37,191 nucleotides of DNA, from the NCBI GenBank assembly GCA_964469505.1, contig CAYXZO010000019.1:1-37191 (forward strand), given 5' to 3'. The translations under genes and the position numbers were made by a program. Below are positions 9,013-17,497 of this stretch, in pieces. Source of the DNA: CAYXZO01 sp964469505. Lineage in GTDB: Bacteria; Fidelibacterota; UBA8477; JABMPR01. The stretch's first letter is position 1, and the number at the start of each line of letters is the position of its first letter. The notes below the pieces were generated by a model that did no database searches, had not been told where the DNA came from, and saw only the letters and a program-made list of their open reading frames with translations.

Positions 9013-9911
9013 GGTGAGGGCATCGTATTCAATTTGCGGCGAAGGGTTTCTTCGTCGAGGGTGAAGCGTACGCCTTTTAGAGTCCGTTCTACCTGTTCCG
9101 CGTACACTTCGCTGGCGAAGTAAGCCCGTAGAGCTGGATGCATGGGAACTACCTGCCGATGGGGTTTCCAGCGGAAAACATGGTCAGCGTTAATCTCCTT
9201 GACGCATCCCAAGTGCACTCCCCACGCTATAACCGCCAACCGGTACTTCTGCCACAGATCCCTGGTCACAGCCCGGACAGTGGCTTGCACCACGGGATTG
9301 AAAAACATGAAACGTTTACTAAACATCAAAGCGGTATGGTAGTGTTCAGGTACGTTCAGCAAAGCATCAACTTTCAGGTGGCGAGCCATTAAAATTAGAA
9401 GCGTCAAAACCTCCTTCCCGAGCCCCAGCCCGGGGTGCTCCTGACCGGGCAAGCGTGGCCGTGTGGGGGTAAAGTCGGCCTTGGGATCTTGCAACATTAA
9501 CCATTCGATGTAAAGCACGTTGAATTTGTCCACGAATTTCACTAGCGCGGTGTCGGCATCAGGTTCCAGGCGCTGAAAGCGCGCATTCAGTTCGAACAAC
9601 AGGTGTTCCGGATCGCGGGTATTGCCGTAATACACTCGCAAGGTATGGCGAAAATTATCCTGAGTATCACAATGCACCACCAAATCCCGAAATCCCCTGC
9701 GCTCCAGAAGATGTTTGAAGCCGAATTTTTCAATGATGACTTCAATCCCATGGCGGGAGTACTTACCTAGGAAAAGCTCCGATCCCGGTGCCGCCCGGTT
9801 ACCGCTTATCAGATCATCCCAGCCCAAAGTCCAGGCAGCCCGATCAGCCTGGATATCGAAGGCACTCAACCTGCGGGCTATTTTACGAAACTTTTTTTCC
9901 AGCTCTTCCAT
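8997..9911 (-). CDS. Conserved-looking protein of unknown function, GNAT-like segment
   Basis: A 304-residue soluble protein with no signal peptide; I do not recognise the family. Residues 150-206 resemble the acetyl-CoA-binding part of GNAT acyltransferases: PGQEHPGLGLGKEVL (155-169) recalls the Q/R-x-x-G-x-G/A loop followed by a helix, then VDALLNVPEHYHTALMFSKR recalls the strand and the N-x-x-A-x-x-F-Y-x-K-x-G-F segment. The N-terminal half (LRVYYGNTRDPEHLLFELNARF, as a beta-meander followed by LYIEWLMLQDP) would fit strands 1-4 of such a fold. This is inferred from pattern only; no catalytic residue can be named. The C-terminal 70 residues are helical and charged. The gene is monocistronic in appearance, with the next minus-strand gene upstream more than 90 bases away. 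Confidence 0.65.
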   Translation of the reverse strand: MEELEKKFRKIARRLSAFDIQADRAAWTLGWDDLISGNRAAPGSELFLGKYSRHGIEVIIEKFGFKHLLERRGFRDLVVHCDTQDNFRHTLRVYYGNTRDPEHLLFELNARFQRLEPDADTALVKFVDKFNVLYIEWLMLQDPKADFTPTRPRLPGQEHPGLGLGKEVLTLLILMARHLKVDALLNVPEHYHTALMFSKRFMFFNPVVQATVRAVTRDLWQKYRLAVIAWGVHLGCVKEINADHVFRWKPHRQVVPMHPALRAYFASEVYAEQVERTLKGVRFTLDEETLRRKLNTMPSPPFRL

Positions 9912-10003
9912 TCTGCACTCCGAAAGGCCACTCCGGAACTAAAGACACGAATTACTTTCCGGCCTCTATCAAGTTTCTTTAAAAATCCGCCCCATGCAAC
10001 GGT

Positions 10004-10660
10004 TCACCGGTTTATTGACTCTAAACTTTTAAGGACCTCTTGCCCTTGTTCAAATACTTCCTGGTATTTTTCTTGAAGCTGCTGTTGCAAGGACAAGCTC
10101 AAGGCGAAAATATTTCTCATTTGTCTGTTCTTAAGCAATGAGGAATCAGAATCTTCCATAAGGAAATCGACGTGAGTCTGAAGAAATGCAAGAATGTTAT
10201 GATTGAATTGGTCCAGAAGAATATCCTGCAGAATCTTGGCTTCGGAGATCAGATGGTAATACCGGATTACATCCAACACCAGCCGGGTGTTGGTGAATAT
10301 ATGCCAAGTGCCCCCACTCTTCACAGCTTCATACGTGGAAGTACGAAAAGCAACGATGTTAAGATTGGTAAGCAAATTCAAAATTTCATCCAGGGCTGCA
10401 ACTTCTAATTTTTTCTGACGCCACTTTTGGGCCACCTCTTGCATCTGGTTCAATTTAGCAGTATTGCGGGTTATAACCGAATCTAACTCAGACTGGTTGG
10501 ATTTGACTTCCCGTAGGAAACTCTGCCAGTATTCTTGTCTTAAGGCCTCCTTGCGAGTTTCCTCTTGCCAGTGATTAACCAAGAACGCAAGTGTGACCCC
10601 TAGAAAAACGGTAAAAACCTCAAAAACATATTTGCCGTATGGTATTTTATTATTCGACAC
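10004..10660 (-). CDS. DUF6090-like membrane-anchored coiled-coil protein
   Basis: Unknown function. An N-terminal segment KYVFEVFTVFLGVTLAFLVN followed by HWQEETRKEALRQEY matches the pattern of DUF6090-type proteins: a single hydrophobic helix, then an N-x-W-x-E-x-x-K segment and a long helical domain. The rest (about 60-218) is predominantly helical, with leucine and glutamine-rich stretches at the C-terminus. I place the start at the GTG at 10660 because AGGGAGATAAGG lies just upstream. An in-frame GTG at 10690 would add ten residues without a ribosome site at normal distance. No enzymatic motif. It probably faces the cytoplasm or periplasm from a single anchor. Confidence 0.6.
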   Translation of the reverse strand: MSNNKIPYGKYVFEVFTVFLGVTLAFLVNHWQEETRKEALRQEYWQSFLREVKSNQSELDSVITRNTAKLNQMQEVAQKWRQKKLEVAALDEILNLLTNLNIVAFRTSTYEAVKSGGTWHIFTNTRLVLDVIRYYHLISEAKILQDILLDQFNHNILAFLQTHVDFLMEDSDSSLLKNRQMRNIFALSLSLQQQLQEKYQEVFEQGQEVLKSLESINR

Positions 10661-10847
10661 CGCCTTATCTCCCTGTCCCCAAATTGTCACTACCTGAGCC
10701 CTGAATTACGGCTGTTGCTCCTAATTGCAAGGGAAGTTAAACCCTTTACGCCGGTCCGCGGCTCTGGTACCGAATAGCCCCCTCTCGTCGAAACAAGGTG
10801 AATTTACTCTGGAAAAACAAAACTTGCCCGCAAATTAGATATGACAA

Positions 10848-10866
10848 GCCCCCAATACATGGGGGC
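10848..10866 (-). terminator. Hairpin downstream of the porin-like gene
   Basis: GCCCCCA (10848-10854) pairs with TGGGGGC (10860-10866) across a five-base loop, 67 bases past the stop of the minus-strand outer-membrane gene. The following minus-strand bases are only moderately T-rich, so this is a plausible but imperfect intrinsic terminator for the exporter operon. Confidence 0.4.
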
Positions 10867-10932
10867 GAAGTACAAAGCTGTTGGCAAATGCTCCATAGAG
10901 ACCAGGCGGTTCACTCTTTGGAGCTTACGATT

Positions 10933-12306
10933 TTAGAAAAAGTAGCTGATTCCTCCTCTGACATGTGCAAAAGATTTCAGCCTGGAAAAGATGTTTTCCG
11001 GTTTATTAGATGGAGCCCAAAAATACACCCAACCCAGTTCCAGTTGAATGTGCTCCGCGGGAGTGTAACTGCTTTCCACCGCGGTCATAAAACCGGTCTC
11101 TTCCAGATTTTTTAAAGCGCTAAAGCGTATTTCTAGAGAATTGTCCCAGAGAGTAGCCCTCGTGGAGAACAGCAGTACTTTGTCCCCAAGCAAAGCATAA
11201 GGTGTACCCAACCCCGGTTTGAAATCCTCGCTGAAATCATGCTCAATTAAGATGTAGCTTGAATCTACCGCCAGTGCTTCACTTTCATCCTTTACCTGCC
11301 AGACATGTTGATAAATGTACTGCCCCATCAAGGTTATGTCCCACGGAGTTTCATACTCGATTTGCGCTACATATTGGGAATAATCAGCCGTCAATTTGAT
11401 GTTGGCGTCCGGATCAGAGCGGGTATGGAACCAGGCTCCTTCCTGTCGAAAAGTAAAATCACCCCAGAAAACAACAGCATCCCCCCCCACAACCTGAGTT
11501 CGACGATAACCGAATTTGCTGGGAATTTCAGCTACGATATGCATGCTGGGATTATCAATAACGGTGAGCAATACCTTCTCGTATGGACTGAACATGGGAT
11601 CAACGGCGGTGAGCCAGGAAAGGGAGATATCGCCAAAAGCAAAACTACGTAGTATGCGTAATCCGCCACCGTAGGGATTGGAGGGCTCCACCAGCTGGGA
11701 ATCGGCGGGCCCGGTGGTAAGGTCAATAGGTAACTCAACTCCGGCTGGTAGGGAAAGGGAGGGTGGAGGAGCCAAACTGGGAAAATCATCATCAGGGGTT
11801 GGTCGGCGAGATGCGCGGTGCTCTCCTAAAAAGGTGGCATATAGGTGCCAAGCATCACCGGGGATATCGAGAGAAAGGGCGAATTGCCCTAGTTTTCGGC
11901 CCGCACCGGGGTCGAACAGGTAGTAGAAATCGTAGGGATTAAGATTATCAGTGGGATTATTACCGTCCACCGCGCCCCAGGCTTGAATCTGGCGTCCAAC
12001 TCGAATCTCACCAAAAGCCGGATAAAAGCTTACATAGAACTCACGTAAATCCAGTTTTGGTTGAAACCGCTGATCTCCTCGCCAGCGCATTTCCACCGCC
12101 AGATTACCTTTCAACTCCCAAAAGAGGCCGCCCCAAGTCAATTCCGTTTCAACCAGCCGGAAAGGCAAATTGAACACTCGTTGAGAATCAAGTCCGAACA
12201 TCGCGGATGGAGCCACCTTACCGGAGAAATCAAAAGCCGGCGCCGCGTGCAACGGATTAATCACCAAACCAATAACCGTGGTAAGTAATAAAAATTTCTT
12301 TCTCAT
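10933..12306 (-). CDS. Outer-membrane porin-like protein (DUF1302-like)
   Basis: A 457-residue outer-membrane beta-barrel candidate. It has a cleavable signal peptide (MRKKFLLLTTVIGLVINPLHA), alternating strand-like sequence throughout and a terminal phenylalanine (SYFF), typical of barrels inserted by BamA. The segment RVGRQIQAWGAVDGNN followed by D-N-L-N-P-Y-D resembles the GRQ-x-x-WG...NP-x-D region of DUF1302-type proteins that accompany MMPL-type RND exporters. It is the last gene of the operon and starts four bases before the stop of the LolA-like gene (ATGA overlap). Likely role: outer-membrane partner or receptor for whatever the inner-membrane exporter moves, probably a lipid-like substrate. 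A proline-rich insert around residues 165-185 is unusual for a barrel and could be an extracellular or periplasmic loop. Confidence 0.75.
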   Translation of the reverse strand: MRKKFLLLTTVIGLVINPLHAAPAFDFSGKVAPSAMFGLDSQRVFNLPFRLVETELTWGGLFWELKGNLAVEMRWRGDQRFQPKLDLREFYVSFYPAFGEIRVGRQIQAWGAVDGNNPTDNLNPYDFYYLFDPGAGRKLGQFALSLDIPGDAWHLYATFLGEHRASRRPTPDDDFPSLAPPPSLSLPAGVELPIDLTTGPADSQLVEPSNPYGGGLRILRSFAFGDISLSWLTAVDPMFSPYEKVLLTVIDNPSMHIVAEIPSKFGYRRTQVVGGDAVVFWGDFTFRQEGAWFHTRSDPDANIKLTADYSQYVAQIEYETPWDITLMGQYIYQHVWQVKDESEALAVDSSYILIEHDFSEDFKPGLGTPYALLGDKVLLFSTRATLWDNSLEIRFSALKNLEETGFMTAVESSYTPAEHIQLELGWVYFWAPSNKPENIFSRLKSFAHVRGGISYFF

Positions 12307-13085
12307 AGTTTAGGAATTCTCTTTAACGATTGTTCCCGGAAAATGTGATCGGATACACCGGTATCCACTTCAACGCGATCGAACTTCAAGTGGGTTGAAT
12401 GCTTTTTACGCACGTTCTCCACATCTATGCTTATCGGCATATCGTAATCTTTCACGGGCTTGAAGGTCATCTTTCGAATTTTCAATAATCGGCTGTGACG
12501 ATCATAAGCGAAATCCAAGATCGGCAAATACTTGTCTTTCGTTACGCAGGTTACGAAACGTCCATAAGTGCGGGTAACCCCCGGTTTAGGAGTGCTCTCC
12601 AGCCGGTAACATTCCTGCTCGTTCACGACCGTATCGGACAACAAACGATAAGTGTAATCATCCAATTCCCGGGAAGTCAGATCTTCGTAGCTTAAATCGG
12701 AGCCCATGAATGACTCTCCCTTCTTACGAGCTGAAATGCGGCGGACCTTCTTGAAAGCGGGGAGATAAAGGCGCATTTCATCCTCGGCACCGGGGTGCTC
12801 AATTTTCAAAAAGGCCACGCCTTTATCATCAGGAGGAGCTAAAAACCAGATAATCTGCTTGCGGTTGTCATCATTGGAAATGGTATACATTTTATCAACC
12901 CTGGATTTGCCACGTTTATTTACTAAGGTCATGGTAATGTAGGCTTTAAAATCTTTGGGAACCGGTCGCTCATCCACGGCTTTAGCTATGTCGTATCCGC
13001 TGGGGCGCTGAGCCGCAGATATTCCACTCCAAAGGCCCCCCAGTAAGGCTGCGCAAATAATGACAATAACGGTTCTTAGACGCAT
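12303..13085 (-). CDS. LolA-like outer-membrane lipoprotein-sorting protein
   Basis: A periplasmic protein of the LolA/LolB-like fold, 260 residues with a signal peptide ending around ISAAQ. The segment LYLPAFKKVRRISARKKGE followed by S-F-M-G-S-D-L-S-Y-E-D-L (about 145-175) is a hallmark of proteins annotated 'outer membrane lipoprotein-sorting protein' that are encoded beside MMPL-family RND transporters. The ribosome site AGGAGGGT stands before the ATG, nine bases after the end of the exporter gene, and its end overlaps the porin-like gene by ATGA. Context suggests a hydrophobic carrier shuttling a lipid or lipid-linked cargo between the exporter and the outer membrane, rather than the housekeeping LolA. 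Family call firm, cargo unknown. Confidence 0.85.
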   Translation of the reverse strand: MRLRTVIVIICAALLGGLWSGISAAQRPSGYDIAKAVDERPVPKDFKAYITMTLVNKRGKSRVDKMYTISNDDNRKQIIWFLAPPDDKGVAFLKIEHPGAEDEMRLYLPAFKKVRRISARKKGESFMGSDLSYEDLTSRELDDYTYRLLSDTVVNEQECYRLESTPKPGVTRTYGRFVTCVTKDKYLPILDFAYDRHSRLLKIRKMTFKPVKDYDMPISIDVENVRKKHSTHLKFDRVEVDTGVSDHIFREQSLKRIPKL

Positions 13086-13094
13086 GATACCCTC

Positions 13095-15389
13095 CTAATC
13101 TTTTTGCTCAAGGGCGTAATATGTTTCTCGCCGACGTTCAATCATGGCTGCCAGTAAACTTAAAGTCCCTACCGACGTGCTGACCATGGCAAACACCATT
13201 AATCCACCAACCGCTCGGATAGGGATAAAACTGGAACCCAACAAGGCTGCGAAACTCATGTTGGATAACGCATCCAGCACGATGGGATAGCCTACCCGTC
13301 CCATTACTCGTCGGCTGATGGTTTCCACCGGTACCTTCTCACGAGCCAGCGCCCGGAATTGGGAAATGTAGTGAATGGCAAAATCTACCCCTACCCCGAT
13401 TATTATGGATGACAATAAAACCGTTATATGACTCAAATCGACGTGAAACCATCCCATAAGGCCAAAATTCAAGATAACCGCTACAGCCAACGGTATTACC
13501 GAAGCTCCCGCCCATCGCAGGCGGCGGAAAAAGATCCAGACAATAATGGCTACCAGTAGAAGGGAGAAAAGGATGCTGGCTGCTGCGCTTCGAATTACTA
13601 GATAAATGAATTTTCTGAAAATCATCATCAAACCGGTAACTTCGATCTGAGCTCCGCTGGTAAGGTTGGCATCCATATAGGTAGTTACTTTTCTGGAGAA
13701 CTTGATGATCTCGCTGGAAGAAAGAGTCTGGAGCAAGGCAGTTACGATACCCTGGTGATAATCATAATCCACCAATGAACTAAAATCTTCCGGGTCGCTT
13801 GACATCGTATAAAGTGTTAGCAGGTTGTTAACCTGGGAACGGTCAGCCGGGATGGTTTCAAAGCGAGGGTCGTCATCCATGATTGCCCGATGCATCTTTT
13901 TTATTACATCAGCCAAGGAGAAGGTCGTGGTTACTCGGGGGTCCTGTTCCAGGAAGCGCTGCAATCGATCCATATCGTTTAGCACGGCGGGACTCTTCAG
14001 GTCGCCCGTGAACAGAAACACCAGGCTCAGGGTACCGGCCATTTCCTGGTCCATAAAGTCGAAACTTTCCCGGACTTGAGAGCCAGGGCTGAAAAAATGG
14101 GCGATGTTCACTTCTACCCTCAACATGGTAAAGCCTACCGCTCCCAACAAAACCACCAACAATCCCCCAGAAGCAACCCGTCCCGGATGGCGAAGAACCA
14201 TGTGACCAAAACGATCGACCAGCTTTTCCAATGGTCCCGGACGCACTGCCCTTGCGGAGGGGAAACGTTCATAAACCAAGCGCATAACGGCGGGTAACAG
14301 AACAGTGGATAACAGCCACGCCCAGGCCACACCGAGCGCAATAGATACTCCATAACCGGTGAGGGCGGAAATGGGGGCTGAAAGAAGAGTAAAGAAAGCT
14401 ACAAGAGTGGTGAAAGCAGTCAGGAAAACTGGCAAATAAAGCACATTCAAAGTTTTTTCCAGTGCTGTTACCACTCCTTCTCCTCGCCGCATTTCACGGA
14501 AAAAATGGGTGAGGATATGGACACCATAGGAGTTGGCAATTGTGAGGAGGATGATAGGCATGGACGTATTAACCAGCGAGAAATAGAATTTATTACTGCC
14601 GGTGAAATGCACCACCCATCCCATAAACCCCATCATCGCTCCCAACGAAAGCAGGATGGTAACCAATACCAGGGTAACCGCCGGGACGCTCCGCAAGTTA
14701 ATCAACAGCAACAGAATCATTACTATTATACCAATGACGATTAGCCTGCTGGTATCTTCCCGGATTAGTTTGGGTATGATACCCGTCAGATATGACTGTC
14801 CACCGAAATGGACCTCATAGTCCAGACCAGCCAGCACTTTATGGGTAATCTGCGTAACCTCCAGGCCCAGGCTAGTGTAATCGGCATCAGGTAATGGACG
14901 GATAAGGATATTCAAATAATCCCCATGTCTACCAACCAACTGCTTCTTTAACTGGGGAAACTTTTCCAGGTAATCCTTAACAGCTTGAATATCAGCGGAG
15001 GAAAGGGATGGTCCTGGCAACATATCCTCCACCACCATCTCGCCTTCATCCGACTCGATACGCTTGGCTGTGGCCAAGGAAGTAACCTCATCCACCTGAG
15101 CGAGGGTATCCAGAGCCATAGTGAGCGTCCACAGATCCCGGAGAGCTGTAGGGTTTAGGATATCCTGACCGGGATGGCCAAAAGCCACATAAATGAACTC
15201 GCTGGTTCCGAACAAATCCTCCATTTTTTCCCAGGCCTGGCGTTCGGGGATATCCTCTGGCACCAGGTTTAAAATGTTGTCGTCCACATGAATGAACCGA
15301 ACTCCGAGAACCATTAAGATGGAGGCGGATAGTACGGTGACGATGGCAGTAATGGGTCGGTGGATTGGGAAATGAATAATTTTTTTCAT
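13095..15389 (-). CDS. MMPL/RND-superfamily exporter (HpnN-like)
   Basis: An inner-membrane transporter of 764 residues with the two-fold RND layout: one N-terminal span (15-35), a periplasmic domain, a block of spans (about 205-385), a second single span near 405, a second periplasmic domain, and a final block (about 600-755). It is shorter than AcrB-type pumps, as expected for the MMPL/HpnN/COG1033 class that moves lipids, hopanoids or fatty-acid derivatives. The motif GVGVDFAIHYISQF contains Asp669 in a span of the second half, a position used for proton coupling in RND proteins; the equivalent first-half segment NSYGVHILTH has no acid. It overlaps the upstream tetR-like gene by ATGA. No cytoplasmic ATPase is encoded nearby, consistent with a proton-driven system. 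Confidence 0.85.
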   Translation of the reverse strand: MKKIIHFPIHRPITAIVTVLSASILMVLGVRFIHVDDNILNLVPEDIPERQAWEKMEDLFGTSEFIYVAFGHPGQDILNPTALRDLWTLTMALDTLAQVDEVTSLATAKRIESDEGEMVVEDMLPGPSLSSADIQAVKDYLEKFPQLKKQLVGRHGDYLNILIRPLPDADYTSLGLEVTQITHKVLAGLDYEVHFGGQSYLTGIIPKLIREDTSRLIVIGIIVMILLLLINLRSVPAVTLVLVTILLSLGAMMGFMGWVVHFTGSNKFYFSLVNTSMPIILLTIANSYGVHILTHFFREMRRGEGVVTALEKTLNVLYLPVFLTAFTTLVAFFTLLSAPISALTGYGVSIALGVAWAWLLSTVLLPAVMRLVYERFPSARAVRPGPLEKLVDRFGHMVLRHPGRVASGGLLVVLLGAVGFTMLRVEVNIAHFFSPGSQVRESFDFMDQEMAGTLSLVFLFTGDLKSPAVLNDMDRLQRFLEQDPRVTTTFSLADVIKKMHRAIMDDDPRFETIPADRSQVNNLLTLYTMSSDPEDFSSLVDYDYHQGIVTALLQTLSSSEIIKFSRKVTTYMDANLTSGAQIEVTGLMMIFRKFIYLVIRSAAASILFSLLLVAIIVWIFFRRLRWAGASVIPLAVAVILNFGLMGWFHVDLSHITVLLSSIIIGVGVDFAIHYISQFRALAREKVPVETISRRVMGRVGYPIVLDALSNMSFAALLGSSFIPIRAVGGLMVFAMVSTSVGTLSLLAAMIERRRETYYALEQKD

Positions 15390-16048
15390 GAGCTTATCCC
15401 TGAAATTGAGGTTGACTTGGAAGCTGCTTCAAGTGCCTTGATGATCCTTGCAGCCGCATCAGTTTTGAACACCCCCCGAATAAAAATTCTGAAAAAAAAA
15501 TGGATCTCCTGAACCGGCGAACGGGTTAAGCGATTAAAGTACTCAGGTTGAAAAGTGGAGTTAATGATATTTACCAACAAGTAGGCCAGCGCGGCGGGAT
15601 CTAAATCGGGTTGAAGTATGGCTGCGGTTTTAGCCTCCTCGAATAAACGTCTGAAATATTCCTCTCGAGCTAGTCGAAACTTCTCCACTCTCATCCAAAT
15701 ACGAGGATAGCGGGATTTTAACTGATCCAGGTGAGTTCTCGGCATTCGTGAGATGTGGTGTTGTACTGCCAGCAGAAGGGCCACCATTTTTTCTTCCGGT
15801 CGATCATCACCCGCCACTACTTCCCGAAAGGTTCGCTCCAGGTCTTCAAGCACCTCCGATGCCACTTCTTCCAATAGCCTTTCTCGGGAGGGGAAGAGAA
15901 GGTAAAGTGTTTTCTTACTGATCCCCAATTTGTGAGCCAGCTCCTCCATAGTAAATCCCTTCGGGCCCTCAAGTGCCAGAAGTTCCAGAGCAGTAGCCAA
16001 TATTTGCCGCCGTCTTGATGTTACTTTGGAAACGTTTTTGGTTTCCAT
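15386..16048 (-). CDS. TetR/AcrR-family transcriptional regulator
   Basis: A 220-residue regulator with the TetR N-terminal helix-turn-helix: SRRRQILATALELL then GFTMEELAHKLGISKKTLYL and FPSRERLLEEV (residues 11-63). The C-terminal two-thirds is helical and would bind a small ligand. It is the first gene of the exporter operon and is translationally coupled to the transporter (ATGA), so it most likely represses its own operon and is released by the exported compound or a precursor. The 121-base region upstream is shared with the divergent site-2 protease gene. I could not identify a convincing palindromic operator there. Confidence 0.9.
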   Translation of the reverse strand: METKNVSKVTSRRRQILATALELLALEGPKGFTMEELAHKLGISKKTLYLLFPSRERLLEEVASEVLEDLERTFREVVAGDDRPEEKMVALLLAVQHHISRMPRTHLDQLKSRYPRIWMRVEKFRLAREEYFRRLFEEAKTAAILQPDLDPAALAYLLVNIINSTFQPEYFNRLTRSPVQEIHFFFRIFIRGVFKTDAAARIIKALEAASKSTSISGISS

Positions 16049-16169
16049 CGTTTCTATCTTAAGGCCATAGGATTATTCATGCAACATTAATTTCCAGGCT
16101 ACTTGTTCTTCAAATTATTTCCGCTTCTAATAATGCCTCGACTATATTGGCAAAAGAGAAAGGAACAGA

Positions 16170-16811
16170 ATGATGTCACCTGCAGTACTAATACTTTCCA
16201 TACCCCCTATTTTATTGGCCCTTACTTTCCATGAATATGCCCATGCCTGGGTAGCCGATCGCCTTGGTGATCCTACTGCCCGTTACATGGGACGTAAAAC
16301 CTTAAATCCCTTGGCCCATCTGGATCTTTTAGGAACGGTGATGATTTTTCTGGTGCATTTCGGTTGGGCCAAACCGGTTCCCGTAAATCCTGCTAATCTG
16401 AAAAATCCCCGCCGGGACATGTTGTGGATTTCCGCCGCCGGCCCGGGGATGAACATGCTTTTGGCTGCTATTTCAGGATTGCTTCTAAGATGGATGATGG
16501 GACACAGGGGACTGAGCGGAATGACTGGGTTGGCGGGACAAGAAATGCTGCAAATGCTTTACCTGTCGCTGTATATCAACCTGGCTCTGGCGGTATTCAA
16601 TTTGATCCCCATCCCGCCGCTGGACGGCTCCAAAATCCTGGCCGGCTTGCTCCCTCCCGGCAATGAGGGGCTAATTTATTTCCTGGAAACACGGGGACCG
16701 ATGTTGTTGTTTGGCCTGGTATTTTTAGGGATGATGACCAATATCCCAATTTTTGGTTTTATTATCACTCCCTTCGTAAGGTTTTTCTCTTACTTATTTG
16801 CCGGCATCTGA
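16170..16811 (+). CDS. Site-2 protease family membrane metallopeptidase (M50)
   Basis: An integral membrane zinc protease of 213 residues that cuts substrates within or next to the bilayer. It has the M50 zinc motif HEYAH (His21, Glu22, His25) in the first span, the family-typical GDPTARYMGRKTLNPLAHLD segment, and the third-ligand motif NLIPIPPLDG with Asp152. Four to six hydrophobic segments follow. The short, PDZ-free form is the YwhC/Rv-type minimal architecture, not RseP. The start is ATG-ATG at 16170, preceded by AGAAAGGAAC. It is transcribed alone, divergently from the tetR-like gene, and is followed by a strong terminator. Its substrate cannot be inferred from neighbours. Confidence 0.92.
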   Translation: MMSPAVLILSIPPILLALTFHEYAHAWVADRLGDPTARYMGRKTLNPLAHLDLLGTVMIFLVHFGWAKPVPVNPANLKNPRRDMLWISAAGPGMNMLLAAISGLLLRWMMGHRGLSGMTGLAGQEMLQMLYLSLYINLALAVFNLIPIPPLDGSKILAGLLPPGNEGLIYFLETRGPMLLFGLVFLGMMTNIPIFGFIITPFVRFFSYLFAGI

Positions 16812-16841
16812 GACAATCTTTCAGCGATCATGTAATCGATT

Positions 16842-16867
16842 GGGGGCGGAAATCGCCCCCTGATTTT
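16842..16867 (+). terminator. Intrinsic terminator after the site-2 protease gene
   Basis: GGGGGCG (16842-16848) pairs perfectly with CGCCCCC (16854-16860) around a five-base loop, followed by TGATTTT. It lies 31 bases past the stop codon. Confidence 0.75.
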
Positions 16868-16933
16868 CTAGCCGCTTCTTAGACCGTTAGGAAATGCCTC
16901 TTTAATGGGGTTTCTATACCATGGATTAATTGT

Positions 16934-17416
16934 TCAAGATGCCAATGATTTTAGCCATCCCTGCAGCACAGCTTCGGCTTGGGCAACCATCTTAGGTAAT
17001 AACTGTTGAACTTCTGGGCTTAGTTCCATTCCCATGTTTAACCAGCGGGGGACTACGCCGATGAGCACCAGATGGCGTGGGTAACGCCCATGCAATTGGG
17101 CTAGTGAAAGAACTTCCAACATTCCCACCTGGTGAGCTGACATCTTGCGCTGCAACACCAGCGGCAATTCTTCCCCGCTGAACTGAAACACATCTCCCTC
17201 CCGGTCGCCGGGATCCACCGCATCCAGCAACAACAAGTAGTCAGCCTCTTCCACAAACGGGAGCAGGTTAAGTCCTTGCGTGCCCCCATCCAGGAAATTA
17301 ATGCGAGTCTCTCCCGGGAACCGTTTCTCCAGTTCTTTTAGGGCCGCAACTCCCACACCTTCGTCCTGATAGATAATGTTACCTAACCCCAGCACCAAAA
17401 TCCTGTTGTGATCCAC
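16934..17416 (-). CDS. hyaD: [NiFe] hydrogenase maturation endopeptidase
   Basis: The protease that trims the C-terminal extension of the hydrogenase large subunit after nickel insertion. At 160 residues it has the normal length for the HyaD/HybD/HupD family. The nickel-sensing ligands known from E. coli HybD (Glu16, Asp62, His93) correspond to Glu19 in GLGNIIYQDEGVG, Asp65 in LLLLDAVDPG and His95 in SAHQVG. The start is GTG at 17416 with GAAAGGA seven bases upstream. It follows hyaC on the same strand, the usual order, but a strong intrinsic terminator lies in the 81-base gap, so it must be expressed by read-through or from a promoter of its own. The target extension is visible in hyaB. Confidence 0.93.
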   Translation of the reverse strand: MDHNRILVLGLGNIIYQDEGVGVAALKELEKRFPGETRINFLDGGTQGLNLLPFVEEADYLLLLDAVDPGDREGDVFQFSGEELPLVLQRKMSAHQVGMLEVLSLAQLHGRYPRHLVLIGVVPRWLNMGMELSPEVQQLLPKMVAQAEAVLQGWLKSLAS

Positions 17417-17440
17417 CTATATATCCTTTCCCCATGGGGT

Positions 17441-17470
17441 AAAAAAGCCCCCGCCAGAAGGGACGGGGGC
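17441..17470 (-). terminator. Intrinsic terminator between hyaC and hyaD
   Basis: On the minus strand GCCCCCG pairs with CGGGGGC around a short loop region (stem arms 17464-17470 and 17447-17453, with an extra pair beyond one mismatch), followed directly by six Ts (17446-17441). This is a textbook intrinsic terminator 28 bases after the hyaC stop. Confidence 0.85.
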
Positions 17471-17497
17471 TATTAACAACCGTCTGAAGTTACCAAT

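Noticed and set aside
10798..11115. 105-codon plus-strand frame at the end of the porin-like gene
   Set aside because: Mostly antisense to the barrel gene and to its terminator hairpin; no start signal.
12303..13085. Housekeeping LolA
   Set aside because: The YLPA...VRRI...FMGSD signature and the MMPL neighbour fit the transporter-associated LolA-like family, not the general chaperone.
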